Made by a program: the position numbers and the translations under genes. Below, piece by piece: positions 8,415 through 15,950 of a DNA stretch of 64,000 bases. Every line of letters begins with the position of its first letter. Positions within the stretch are counted from its first letter, which is position 1. The notes beneath the pieces were generated by a model that worked only from the letters and a program-made list of their open reading frames with translations, made no database searches and had not been told where the DNA came from. Origin of the DNA: Nocardia arizonensis (lineage in GTDB: Bacteria > Actinomycetota > Actinomycetes > Mycobacteriales > Mycobacteriaceae); assembly GCF_001310275.1 (NCBI RefSeq), contig NZ_LGYZ01000068.1:1-64000 (forward strand). Direction: 5' to 3'.

Positions 8415-9404
8415 ATGACGATTACGCGCAGATACGGCCCGGGGCTCGCGCTCGCCGCCCTCATCGCCACCGCCGCCACGATCATCGGCGGCGCACTGCC
8501 CGCGGTGGGCGTGCCGATGCTCGCGCTCGCGGGCGGCGCGCTGTCGGGACTGCTGCTGCGGCGGTCGGCCCTCGGTGCCGACGCCGTGGATCCGGGCCTG
8601 ACGATGGCCCGCGGGCGCCTTCTCGGGACCGCGATCGTGCTGCTCGGGCTCGGGCTTCCGTTCGGCTCGGTGGTGTCGGTGGGCAGTCGCACCGCGGGGG
8701 TGTTGATCGGGACGTTGATCATCGGCGCGGTGGCGGCGGTGCTCGTCGGCCGGCTGCTCGCCCTCGACCCCGAGTCCGCGACCCTCGTGGCGGCGGGTAC
8801 GACGATCTGCGGCGCATCGGCGATCGCCGCGGTGACCGCGGTGATGAAACCGGATCGCGACCGGGTCGGCTATGCGCTGACGACGATCTTCGTGTTCAAT
8901 ATCGTTGCGGTGCTGGTTTTCCCGCCGATCGGTCATCTCCTCGGGCTGTCGCAGGAGGCGTTCGGGCTGTGGGCGGGCACCGCCATCAACGACACGTCCT
9001 CGGTCCTGGCGGCGGGTGTCGTCTACGGCGGCGTCGCCGCGCATTTCGCGGTGGTCGTGAAGTTGGTCCGCAGCCTGATGATCGTCCCGCTGTGTCTCGG
9101 GCTGCAACTGTCGTCGCGGCGCCGCGACGACAGGCCGCTGTGGCGGTCGTTTCCGCTGTTCGTCGTTCTGTTCGTCGCGGCGTCGGCGCTCGCGGGTCTC
9201 GGTCTGGTGCCCGCGAACTGGACGCCGCCGCTCGCCCGTCTCAGCGCCTGGCTCATCGCGGCGGTGCTCGCGGCCGTCGGCACCGGCCTGAGCTGGGCCA
9301 GGCTGCGAGAGGCAGGTGCCGGACCTCTGCTCTACGGCGGCGTGTTGGCCGTGGTGCTCGCGGTGGGCAGTCTCGCCCTGCAATCGGCCTTCGGGTGGCG
9401 ATGA
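8415..9404 (+). CDS. YeiH/YadS-family putative sulfate exporter (UPF0324)
   Basis: A 329-residue polytopic membrane protein with about ten hydrophobic segments spread evenly from residue 8 to 320. Family motifs include a glycine-rich segment TTICGASAIAAV and GLWAGTAINDTSSVLAAG in the second half, both typical of the YeiH/UPF0324 family annotated as putative sulfate exporters. Its partner is the divergent LysR gene, and the shared 113-base region should hold both promoters. A role in exporting sulfite or sulfate released by the neighbouring organosulfur operon is plausible but not shown by the sequence; transport direction in this family is poorly established. Confidence 0.85.
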   Translation: MTITRRYGPGLALAALIATAATIIGGALPAVGVPMLALAGGALSGLLLRRSALGADAVDPGLTMARGRLLGTAIVLLGLGLPFGSVVSVGSRTAGVLIGTLIIGAVAAVLVGRLLALDPESATLVAAGTTICGASAIAAVTAVMKPDRDRVGYALTTIFVFNIVAVLVFPPIGHLLGLSQEAFGLWAGTAINDTSSVLAAGVVYGGVAAHFAVVVKLVRSLMIVPLCLGLQLSSRRRDDRPLWRSFPLFVVLFVAASALAGLGLVPANWTPPLARLSAWLIAAVLAAVGTGLSWARLREAGAGPLLYGGVLAVVLAVGSLALQSAFGWR

Positions 9405-9764
9405 GGACGGGGCCGCGGACACCGGTGTCGTGGCGTTCGGCGCGGGGTCTCGGGCGGTCAACGGACGCGGGGATCCGACCGGTCGCGCAGGCTCGGCCGC
9501 GAGGCCGTCAGACCCGTTGTGTCCGTTCACGTTCGAGCCCTCGAAGGCCCGACATCCGCGGCACCGTCTGTCCGGCGTCCGTCGGGTAGGGATCGCGGTG
9601 CGCCCGAGCGACTCCGAAACCGGAAAGACGACGAATTCCGGGGCTCCCGAGTGCAGGAATTACGTGTGATAACGCGAAAGTTCGTCGTTTCACACCAATC
9701 GCGGGCCGGTCGTTGATAGGTTGCGCCAAACCGTCTGGTACACGTTCGATCGGAATGCGACTAC
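9405..9764. other. Intergenic region, no gene seen
   Basis: About 360 bases between the YeiH-type gene and the AraC-type regulator. No open frame with actinobacterial codon use or recognisable domain is present. The 3' half is less GC-rich than the surroundings, with GTGATAACGCGAAAGTTCG and a stretch ending at the regulator start, so the regulator's promoter is probably there. No clear terminator hairpin was found after the transporter gene. Confidence 0.4.
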
Positions 9765-10805
9765 ATGCTCGACTGGGATCTCCGCCGCCATACTTCCAGC
9801 GTTCACGACCTCATCGAGCTCGCCGAGGAACGCGGGATATCCGCGACGGCGTGTCTGGCGGGTACCTCGGTGCCGCCGGAGGCAGGCCGTGATACGTCAC
9901 TGGAGATCACCGCGCGCGAAGAACTGCGGGTCGTGGCGAATCTGGTGCGGCGCTGCGACGAACCCGGGCTGGGCGCGCTGGCCGGCAGCCGGACCCGGCT
10001 TTCGCCGTCGGGGCCGTGGGGTCTGGCGATGCTGAGCAGCCGGACCGTGCGCGAGATGATCGAGGTGACACGGCGCTACCTGGAGGCGAGGTTCGTCTGC
10101 GGACGGCTCACCCTCGAGGAATCCGGCGCGCAGGTGGGCCTGCGACTCGACGACTCCGACCTACCCGCGGAGCTGCGCACATTCCTCGCCGAACGCGCGC
10201 TGGCCGGCTTCGGCCCCATCGGACACGAGATGTTCGGCGCCGCGGTCGCGCCGACGCGGGTGGAATTCCGCCACCCCGCCCCGCGCGATACCGCCCGTCA
10301 TCGCGAGATCTTCGGGGTGGCGCCCTCCTTCGGCGCGGCGGTCAACGCGCTCGTCTTCGATCGGCACCGGGTGGATCTGCCGCTGCCGCGCCCGAGTGAA
10401 CGCGCCCGCGCGGCCTGCGAGCAACTGTGCCGGGATCTGCTGGCGCGTGCGCACCCCCGCGACGGCATGGCCGCGACCGTGCGAGATCTGCTGGTGCGCA
10501 ATCCCGGTGCGATCCCGGACCAGGTCGCGGTGGCGACCGAGTTGTTCATGAGTCCGCGCACACTCTCGCGCAGACTCCATCAGCAGGGGACCTCCTTTCG
10601 CGCCCTGCTCGACGAGGTCCGCCAGACCCTGTCGGAGGAACTGCTCGCCCAGACCGATATGACCACCGAACAGCTCGCCGCCCGGCTGGGATACGCCGAG
10701 GCCGCCTCCTTCATCCGCGCCTTCCGCCGCTGGAACGGCTGTCCGCCGCAGGAGTACCGAATCCGGCTGTGCGATAGCCGATACCGGCCGGTCGGCGCGA
10801 ATTGA
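9765..10805 (+). CDS. AraC-family transcriptional regulator (OruR/ArgR-like N-terminal domain)
   Basis: A 346-residue regulator. The first 200 residues form an arabinose-binding-like domain of the type found in actinobacterial regulators of lipid or steroid oxidation genes; residues about 240-340 hold two helix-turn-helix motifs, including PDQVAVATELFMSPRTLSRR and TTEQLAARLGYAEAASFIRAF with the family ending RRWNGCPPQEYR. The SDR gene follows after 66 bases on the same strand and is the most likely target. The start is the ATG at 9765. Ligand unknown. Confidence 0.9.
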   Translation: MLDWDLRRHTSSVHDLIELAEERGISATACLAGTSVPPEAGRDTSLEITAREELRVVANLVRRCDEPGLGALAGSRTRLSPSGPWGLAMLSSRTVREMIEVTRRYLEARFVCGRLTLEESGAQVGLRLDDSDLPAELRTFLAERALAGFGPIGHEMFGAAVAPTRVEFRHPAPRDTARHREIFGVAPSFGAAVNALVFDRHRVDLPLPRPSERARAACEQLCRDLLARAHPRDGMAATVRDLLVRNPGAIPDQVAVATELFMSPRTLSRRLHQQGTSFRALLDEVRQTLSEELLAQTDMTTEQLAARLGYAEAASFIRAFRRWNGCPPQEYRIRLCDSRYRPVGAN

Positions 10806-10871
10806 CATCGTCTCAGACGCGACGCCGAGTCTCTAATAGACATGGTTGTTCGTAGACGTTAGGGTCATGCC

Positions 10872-11723
10872 ATGACGAGATTCGACGGTAAGTGCTGCCT
10901 GGTCACCGGCGCGGCCGGCGGTCTCGGCCGCGGCATCGCCTTCGCGTCCGCGGCCAAGGGCGCGTCGCTGATGCTCACCGATATCGATGCCGACGGCCTC
11001 GCTCACACCGCCGCCGAACTGCGCGCCACCGGCGCCAAGGTCCACCTCGACAAGGCCATCGACATCACCGATCGCGAGGCGGTGGCGGCGCTGGCCGCCG
11101 AGGCGCACGCCGTGGTCGACAGCGTCGATATCGTGATGAACGTCGCCGGTATCGCCACCTGGGGCACGGTGGAGCGACTGACCCACCAGCAGTGGCGGCG
11201 CACCATCGATATCGATCTCATGGGGCCCATCCACGTCATCGAGGAGTTCGTGCCGCGCATGATCGCCGCGCGTCGCGGCGGACATCTGGTGAACGTCTCG
11301 TCGGCGGCCGGATTGTTCGGCCTGCCCTGGCACGCCCCGTACAGCGCGGCCAAATTCGGCCTGCGCGGGGTGTCGGAGGTACTGCGATTCGACCTGCGCC
11401 GTCACGGAATCCGAGTGAGCCTGGTATGCCCCGGGGCGATGGCGACGCCCATGGTCGACAGCGTCGACATCGCAGGCATCGACCGACAGGACCGAACCAT
11501 CCAACGCGCCATGACCGCATTCCGCCGCCACGCCGTCACAGCGGACAAGGCGGCGAAGATCGTCGTGCGCGGGGTGGAACGCAACAGGTACATGGTCTTC
11601 ACCTCCAACGATATCCGCCTCGGCCACTGGGCCCAGCGCCATTTCCCGCCCGCCTACACCCTTGCCATGCACGGCATGAACCGGGCGTTCCATTACGCAC
11701 TCCGCGGCGACGTCGCGCGGTAG
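10872..11723 (+). CDS. Short-chain dehydrogenase/reductase
   Basis: A 283-residue classical SDR. The cofactor loop is TGAAGGLGRG near residue 12, then NVAG at about 90, the catalytic Ser in NVSSAAG and the YSAAK Tyr/Lys pair near residue 158. An acidic residue after the second beta strand (DIDAD) points to NAD(H) preference. The protein is cytosolic, and the substrate is probably a lipid, steroid or other secondary alcohol/ketone. The AraC-type regulator immediately upstream suggests substrate-induced expression. No other catabolic genes flank it, so the pathway cannot be named. Confidence 0.9.
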   Translation: MTRFDGKCCLVTGAAGGLGRGIAFASAAKGASLMLTDIDADGLAHTAAELRATGAKVHLDKAIDITDREAVAALAAEAHAVVDSVDIVMNVAGIATWGTVERLTHQQWRRTIDIDLMGPIHVIEEFVPRMIAARRGGHLVNVSSAAGLFGLPWHAPYSAAKFGLRGVSEVLRFDLRRHGIRVSLVCPGAMATPMVDSVDIAGIDRQDRTIQRAMTAFRRHAVTADKAAKIVVRGVERNRYMVFTSNDIRLGHWAQRHFPPAYTLAMHGMNRAFHYALRGDVAR

Positions 11724-12107
11724 GCGTGTTCATGGGGGCACGAGCTACCGGCTCGGGAGCCCGGTGGCCCGAGAGAACTACGTCATCGCCAGAATCTGCC
11801 CCTCGGCCGCCTGACAACGCCGCAACTCGAGTCGCCGGTGGATCACGGTCACGAGATGGGCCAGTGCGCCGTCGACAGGGATGATCGCTCGACGGTTGCC
11901 GTGATGGACATACGTAGGTAGCTCCCGACCGGCTCGTTCGGGAAGAGGCCGTGGTCGAACCCGGTGGGAGCAGGACGCGTCGGTGGTCGTCGGGCCGCCA
12001 CCACCGCCGCCATAGGTATGCGCACTCCGTGATCTACCGATGCGCTACGGCTGTTCCGACTTCCAGAATTTCGGCGTCCACATTTCTTCCGGTGAGGAGT
12101 CGGTCCG
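11724..12107. other. Intergenic/decayed region
   Basis: About 380 bases downstream of the SDR gene. Short frames exist on both strands but none has a family signature or a convincing ribosome binding site. It leads directly into a 5'-truncated SDR remnant, so it is best read as decayed sequence from a former gene. No hairpin terminator was recognised. Confidence 0.35.
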
Positions 12108-12420
12108 ATGAACGTTGCTCCGATGAACGTTGCCCCCACTGAGGCGGCGGTGGAAGCGATGACATTCCACCTCGCCGTCGAATACGCCGCGCGCGGCATC
12201 CGGGTGAACATCGCCGCTGCGGATAGACCGGTCGGCCCGGTGGCGGATCAGTCCCCGGACGCGGACGCCATGCGACGGGCGATCACGGCCGCCACCGCGC
12301 TGCGCCGTCTCGGCACCGCTGAGGATTTCGCCGAGGTCGTCGCCTTTCTCGCCTCACCGCGCGCGTCGTGGTCAGGTGATCCTCGCCGACGGCGTGCTGT
12401 CCACCGGTTATGCGCCGCTC
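12108..12420 (+). pseudogene. Remnant of a short-chain dehydrogenase (3' part, frameshifted)
   Basis: The translated piece EAMTFHLAVEYAARGIRVN followed by LRRLGTAEDFAEVVAFLASP is the C-terminal third of an SDR, immediately after the catalytic YxxxK. That motif and everything before it are missing. After the ASPRAS element the frame breaks near 12372, and the expected ending (GQVILADGVLSTGYAP) continues in another frame. The apparent N terminus is an imperfect tandem repeat coding MNVAP twice. A GGTGAGGAG sequence lies upstream, but the protein could not fold as an SDR. Both missing start and internal frameshift support pseudogene status. Confidence 0.7.
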
Positions 12421-13049
12421 TCGCCGCCCCGGGCGGGCGAGTCCGTCGTCGCGACCGAGGAGCACGGTGACGACGACCGTGCCGAATTCGCCGCCGCGCG
12501 CCCAGAACCGGCTGGTCCGGCCGCGTCTTCCGCCTCGGTCGATGGTCGACCGCCGGGTGAGAGCACACGGCTCGCCGACGTCGAGGCCGACCGGGTGAGG
12601 GATTCGATCGCGGCGAGTCCGGCGCCCCGCTCGGTGTTGCCGCTCAACCAGCTGGAGACCGTTGCGCGTACCGCGGAATCCGGTCCCTTTCCGACGCAGA
12701 CGGGGTGATTGCCGGGCAGCCGCTCGGCGGTAACAGGTCCGACATGGGTCCAGCGCCGAGCGTGGAATAGGGGGTATCGGCCGTATTGTGCTCGGCCACA
12801 ATTGGTTTGACAGATCGTGCGTCCAGTAGCAACGTCGTTGCCACAACTCGGGACGGTCCGGGTTGCTCGCGTATCAACGACGATCGCGATGAAGCTCGCG
12901 TTGTCTGCTGGTCAGCGGACCTGGACTGTCCCATCGCGAAATCCCGCTTCCGGGTGCGTTGGGCGCCCACACCGCCGCTCCGTCGGCGGGCGACGCGCCG
13001 AACTCGTGTTGAGGATGTCATGGCGGCGACGGACAGGTTCGTTGGACGT

Positions 13050-13810
13050 GAGCCGGAGCAGGAGCGGAACTGACCAGGGCGATCGCGTTGACCAGGTACG
13101 GCGACGACCCGAGCGAAGCCCTGGCCCTCGGGCGCACCGCACTGGCACATCAAATCGCGGCCAGGGAGCGATGAGGCGCGGCATTGGCGGTGTACGTGCG
13201 CATGGGCACGTCGGCTCGGATCATCACCGACGCCGCGACCGACGCCGACCGGGCGGCATCGGTCGAATCTGCCACGGAGATCGCGCATCTCGCCGGCGGG
13301 GCCGCGCGGGAGATGGCGCAGATGGGGATCGATATCGGCGCCCTCGGTCCGATCGCGGACGTGTCGAGTCGGGTCGTCGACATCGCCCGTGACACGCTCG
13401 GACCGGAACGATACGCCGTCGCCGAACGCCGAGGCCGCGGGCTGCGTCCCGAACGAAGCGAAGTGCAACACCTCGCATTGGGCACGCTGTCCGAGGACCG
13501 GCTGCCCCGGCGCGAATCCGCCGCCGAGAAGGGCATTCGCCCACTGTGGAACCATTTGTCGGTGGCAGAACGACAGGTGGCGGTCCTGGCGGCGGCGGGC
13601 TGGACCAACAGCGCGATCGCCGTTCGCCGTGGCAGCTCCTCCAAGACCGTCGACGCGCAGATGGCCTCGACCCTTCAGAAACTCATGATCACCTCGCGCG
13701 CCGACATCATCGACCTCGTGCCCGAGGAGCGAATCGAGGAGGTCGAGGCCGAAGCGGCGAAACGACCACGCCGGGTGGGCGATCGGTCCCGCAAGGCGCG
13801 GCCGTCGTAG
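13050..13810 (+). pseudogene. Remnant of a large LuxR-type (LAL) regulator, 3' end
   Basis: The frame from about 13184 to 13810 ends in a LuxR helix-turn-helix: LSVAERQVAVLAAAGWTNSA followed by SSKTVDAQMASTLQKL. The preceding helical region resembles the repeat part of large ATP-dependent LuxR regulators. Upstream, in a different frame, DPSEALALGRTALAHQIAARER reads like the preceding segment and stops at a TGA near 13172, so the gene is frameshifted. The ATPase domain is absent. A short DNA-binding protein could still be made from an internal TTG at 13184, but I see no good ribosome binding site for it. Confidence 0.55.
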
Positions 13811-13924
13811 CCGTCGGCGCGCGGACCCATCCCCGACCGCGCAGTTCGTGGGATGTATTGTACTTCTGGCAATCCGATAGCTGTTTGTCGTCGACCGGCG
13901 GGCCGTGGTGAAAGGATGGTCCGC

Positions 13925-14869
13925 GTGGCCGAATATCGTCGAGAGGATTTCTCGACCGATGTCGCCGACCCGACCGGATCCTGGGATTGGTATCTCAGTA
14001 GCAGGCAGGGGCCGGTCGGGCTGACGTTCCCCGACAACGCGTTTCGGTCAGAAGCCTCCGCCCAGAACGTCGGGCGACTTCAACTGGTCAGATTCACCAG
14101 CGCCGCACTGGAATACCGACGTTCGACAAGCCATATTCGTCGCGGCGACGGCGAGAACAGCTACCGCCTGCTCGTTCCGCTGCACGGGTCTTTTCGATTC
14201 GAACAAGGTGATTCCAGGGAACTCCTCCACCCGGGCAGGATCAGCTTCTTCCATTGGGGCAGACCGCTGTATATGACGCACGACCAGGACATCACCGCAC
14301 TGATCCTGACCGTCCCCGAAGGCATGGTCGATCCGGTACGCGCCGCGAACGCCCCGTTGGTGATGGACGAGACACGTCCGCTGGTGGGCGGACTCGCGGC
14401 CCAGGTCCGATGGCTCGACGCGGCTGTCGGCTGGACGGCAGCGGACTTCAGCGTGGCCTACGCCAGTGTGCTCACACAGTTGGACGGGGCACTCAATCCG
14501 TACCCGGCCATCACCTCCGGTCCACGTGCGAGAGAGGTGGAACGCGCGAGAGCGCTGATCGAAGAGTGCGCCCATGACCGCACCGTCACCCCGGCCGATA
14601 TCGCCGCGATGGTGGGCCTGGCGGAGCGGACGCTGTACAGGGCGCTGAAAGAGGCCGGGTACCCGGCGGTGGGTGTCATGTTGCGCACGGTTCGTCTCGA
14701 ACGCGCGCATCGGCGATTGCGCAGCGCATTACCGGTCGACATCGCCGAAATAGCGCGTCAGGAAGGATTTCCCAGCCTGCGCAGATTCCGCGAGGCATAT
14801 CGAGACCACTACGGGCGAACCCCGGCCGAGACCCGCGAACAACTCTTCGGTGACACCGCCGAGAAATAG
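13925..14869 (+). CDS. AraC-family transcriptional regulator
   Basis: A regulator of about 314 residues with an AraC-binding-like cupin domain in the first two thirds (SYRLLVPLHGSFRFEQGDSR is a beta-barrel segment) and a C-terminal AraC DNA-binding domain: VTPADIAAMVGLAERTLYRA and PVDIAEIARQEGFPSLRRF, ending RDHYGRTPAETREQL. I chose the GTG at 13925 because AAAGGA lies nine bases upstream; an in-frame ATG at 13916 is too close to that site, though it cannot be excluded. No obvious target gene is adjacent: the next gene, the lectin-like protein, is 312 bases downstream. Confidence 0.85.
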   Translation: MAEYRREDFSTDVADPTGSWDWYLSSRQGPVGLTFPDNAFRSEASAQNVGRLQLVRFTSAALEYRRSTSHIRRGDGENSYRLLVPLHGSFRFEQGDSRELLHPGRISFFHWGRPLYMTHDQDITALILTVPEGMVDPVRAANAPLVMDETRPLVGGLAAQVRWLDAAVGWTAADFSVAYASVLTQLDGALNPYPAITSGPRAREVERARALIEECAHDRTVTPADIAAMVGLAERTLYRALKEAGYPAVGVMLRTVRLERAHRRLRSALPVDIAEIARQEGFPSLRRFREAYRDHYGRTPAETREQLFGDTAEK

Positions 14870-15181
14870 CCGCCGCGCGGACGGGGCCGGTAAGCGATAT
14901 ACCGTCGGCCGCGGCCCGTCGACCTCGTCGGCCGCGCTAATGACACGTTCCTCACCGATCGGCGTTCGGGCGCATCACACCCCTTTTTCGCAGGTCAGGC
15001 GGGTCTTGCGCCTTGCTCTGAACTCTGCGATGCTTATGAAGATTTTGCCGGTAGGTATTACTACCGATGCGTACACGTCAGACAGTTCCATCCAACTGAA
15101 GCCAATCTTCGCTGAGTTACATCCTGTCAATATTTCCAGGACAGTACTGACAGCCTCAGACCGCGACAGAAGGGGAACATC
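14870..15181. other. Long leader/promoter region of the lectin-like gene
   Basis: A 312-base gene-free stretch that is noticeably richer in A and T than its surroundings from about 14990 onward. It holds the inverted repeat listed separately (15049-15066) and, at its end, the strong ribosome binding site AAGGGGAA before the ATG at 15182. The base composition suggests that this stretch and the following gene were acquired together. No open frame with family features is present. Confidence 0.45.
15049..15066. promoter_or_regulatory. Inverted repeat CGGTAG-N6-CTACCG
   Basis: A perfect six-base inverted repeat (CGGTAG, spacer GTATTA, CTACCG) about 116 bases upstream of the lectin-like gene. It is in an AT-richer stretch, so it could be an operator for a dimeric regulator such as the AraC-type protein upstream or a TetR-type protein encoded elsewhere. 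The repeat is short enough to occur by chance. Confidence 0.3.
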
Positions 15182-15685
15182 ATGTCGAGCAACCCTCAGC
15201 TAGCCGGGATCAATCCCGACCAGGTCACTTTCCAGAACTTCGCGGACGACACCAATCTCGACGCATACAGCTTGGCGGAGATCTGGACGCGTAGTTCGAC
15301 CTTTGTCAACCAGGTTTGGCGGTTGACAAAGGTCGGCACCTACGCGGAGGAGGATGTGTATACGATCACATCCGCCAACCCCACGAATCCGAACTTTCTG
15401 GGCAAGAACATCGAGGCAACCATCGAGTCCGAACCGATCGGATTGGCGGATGCCGAACCGGGCAAGCTGTCTCAGCGCTGGCTGCTGCGCCCGCAATACG
15501 ATCAGACAGTCATCCTGAGCATGAAGTATATGGATTATGTGATAACCGGACACGGTAAGGACTGTCCGGTCACCCTTCAGCCCAACGTGCCCAGCGGTGA
15601 CCGCACTCAAATGTGGACGCCTTACCAGAAGGGCGCAACGATGGCTTTCGCGGATTCGAAAGCCCGTGCACGCGTCGGAGTGTGA
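15182..15685 (+). CDS. Ricin-B-type (QxW)3 beta-trefoil lectin-like protein
   Basis: A 167-residue protein without signal peptide or membrane segment. It carries three evenly spaced QxW motifs, QVW at 44-46, QRW at 98-100 and QMW at 143-145, the hallmark of ricin-B beta-trefoil lectins, where each marks one lobe. It is therefore likely a carbohydrate-binding protein, but intracellular or non-classically released. The ribosome binding site AAGGGGAA is strong, the gene has its own AT-richer leader, and a 14-bp hairpin follows, so it is a single-gene transcription unit. Lower GC than its neighbours suggests horizontal acquisition. The fold is a motif-based call; sugar specificity cannot be predicted. 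Confidence 0.65.
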   Translation: MSSNPQLAGINPDQVTFQNFADDTNLDAYSLAEIWTRSSTFVNQVWRLTKVGTYAEEDVYTITSANPTNPNFLGKNIEATIESEPIGLADAEPGKLSQRWLLRPQYDQTVILSMKYMDYVITGHGKDCPVTLQPNVPSGDRTQMWTPYQKGATMAFADSKARARVGV

Positions 15686-15703
15686 TCTCAGAACACCATA
15701 CCC

Positions 15704-15737
15704 AGCACGCCCTTCCCGTTTTCGGGGAGGGCGTGCT
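15704..15737 (+). terminator. Strong hairpin terminator after the lectin-like gene
   Basis: AGCACGCCC pairs with GGGCGTGCT and the stem continues inward to 14 pairs (one G-U), leaving a six-base loop GTTTTC. It begins 18 bases after the stop codon. There is no long T run after it, which is usual for high-GC actinomycetes. It separates the lectin-like gene from the CHAT protease gene. Confidence 0.8.
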
Positions 15738-15950
15738 GCTTCGTTATCGGATCGGAGTGCAATTCGGCCGGTTCATCGAGATCCGACGGCAGCCAAGCTG
15801 TGAGGACCAGCCGCTCGGTCGCCGGTACGATGCCGTGGGTCACGAATCCCCGCACGGCGGGTCACATTCGCGTGTGGCCGGCGTTGTCGGTCGCGGTACG
15901 TGCGAAAATCCATCGGGGGTCGGTGCGCTTGCGATCGGGAGGGGAGGCCC

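Noticed and set aside
12786..13073. Possible gene coding a protein ending DRFVGREPEQERN, reminiscent of a LuxR ATPase start
   Set aside because: The match is a few residues only and codon use is poor; treated as decayed sequence.
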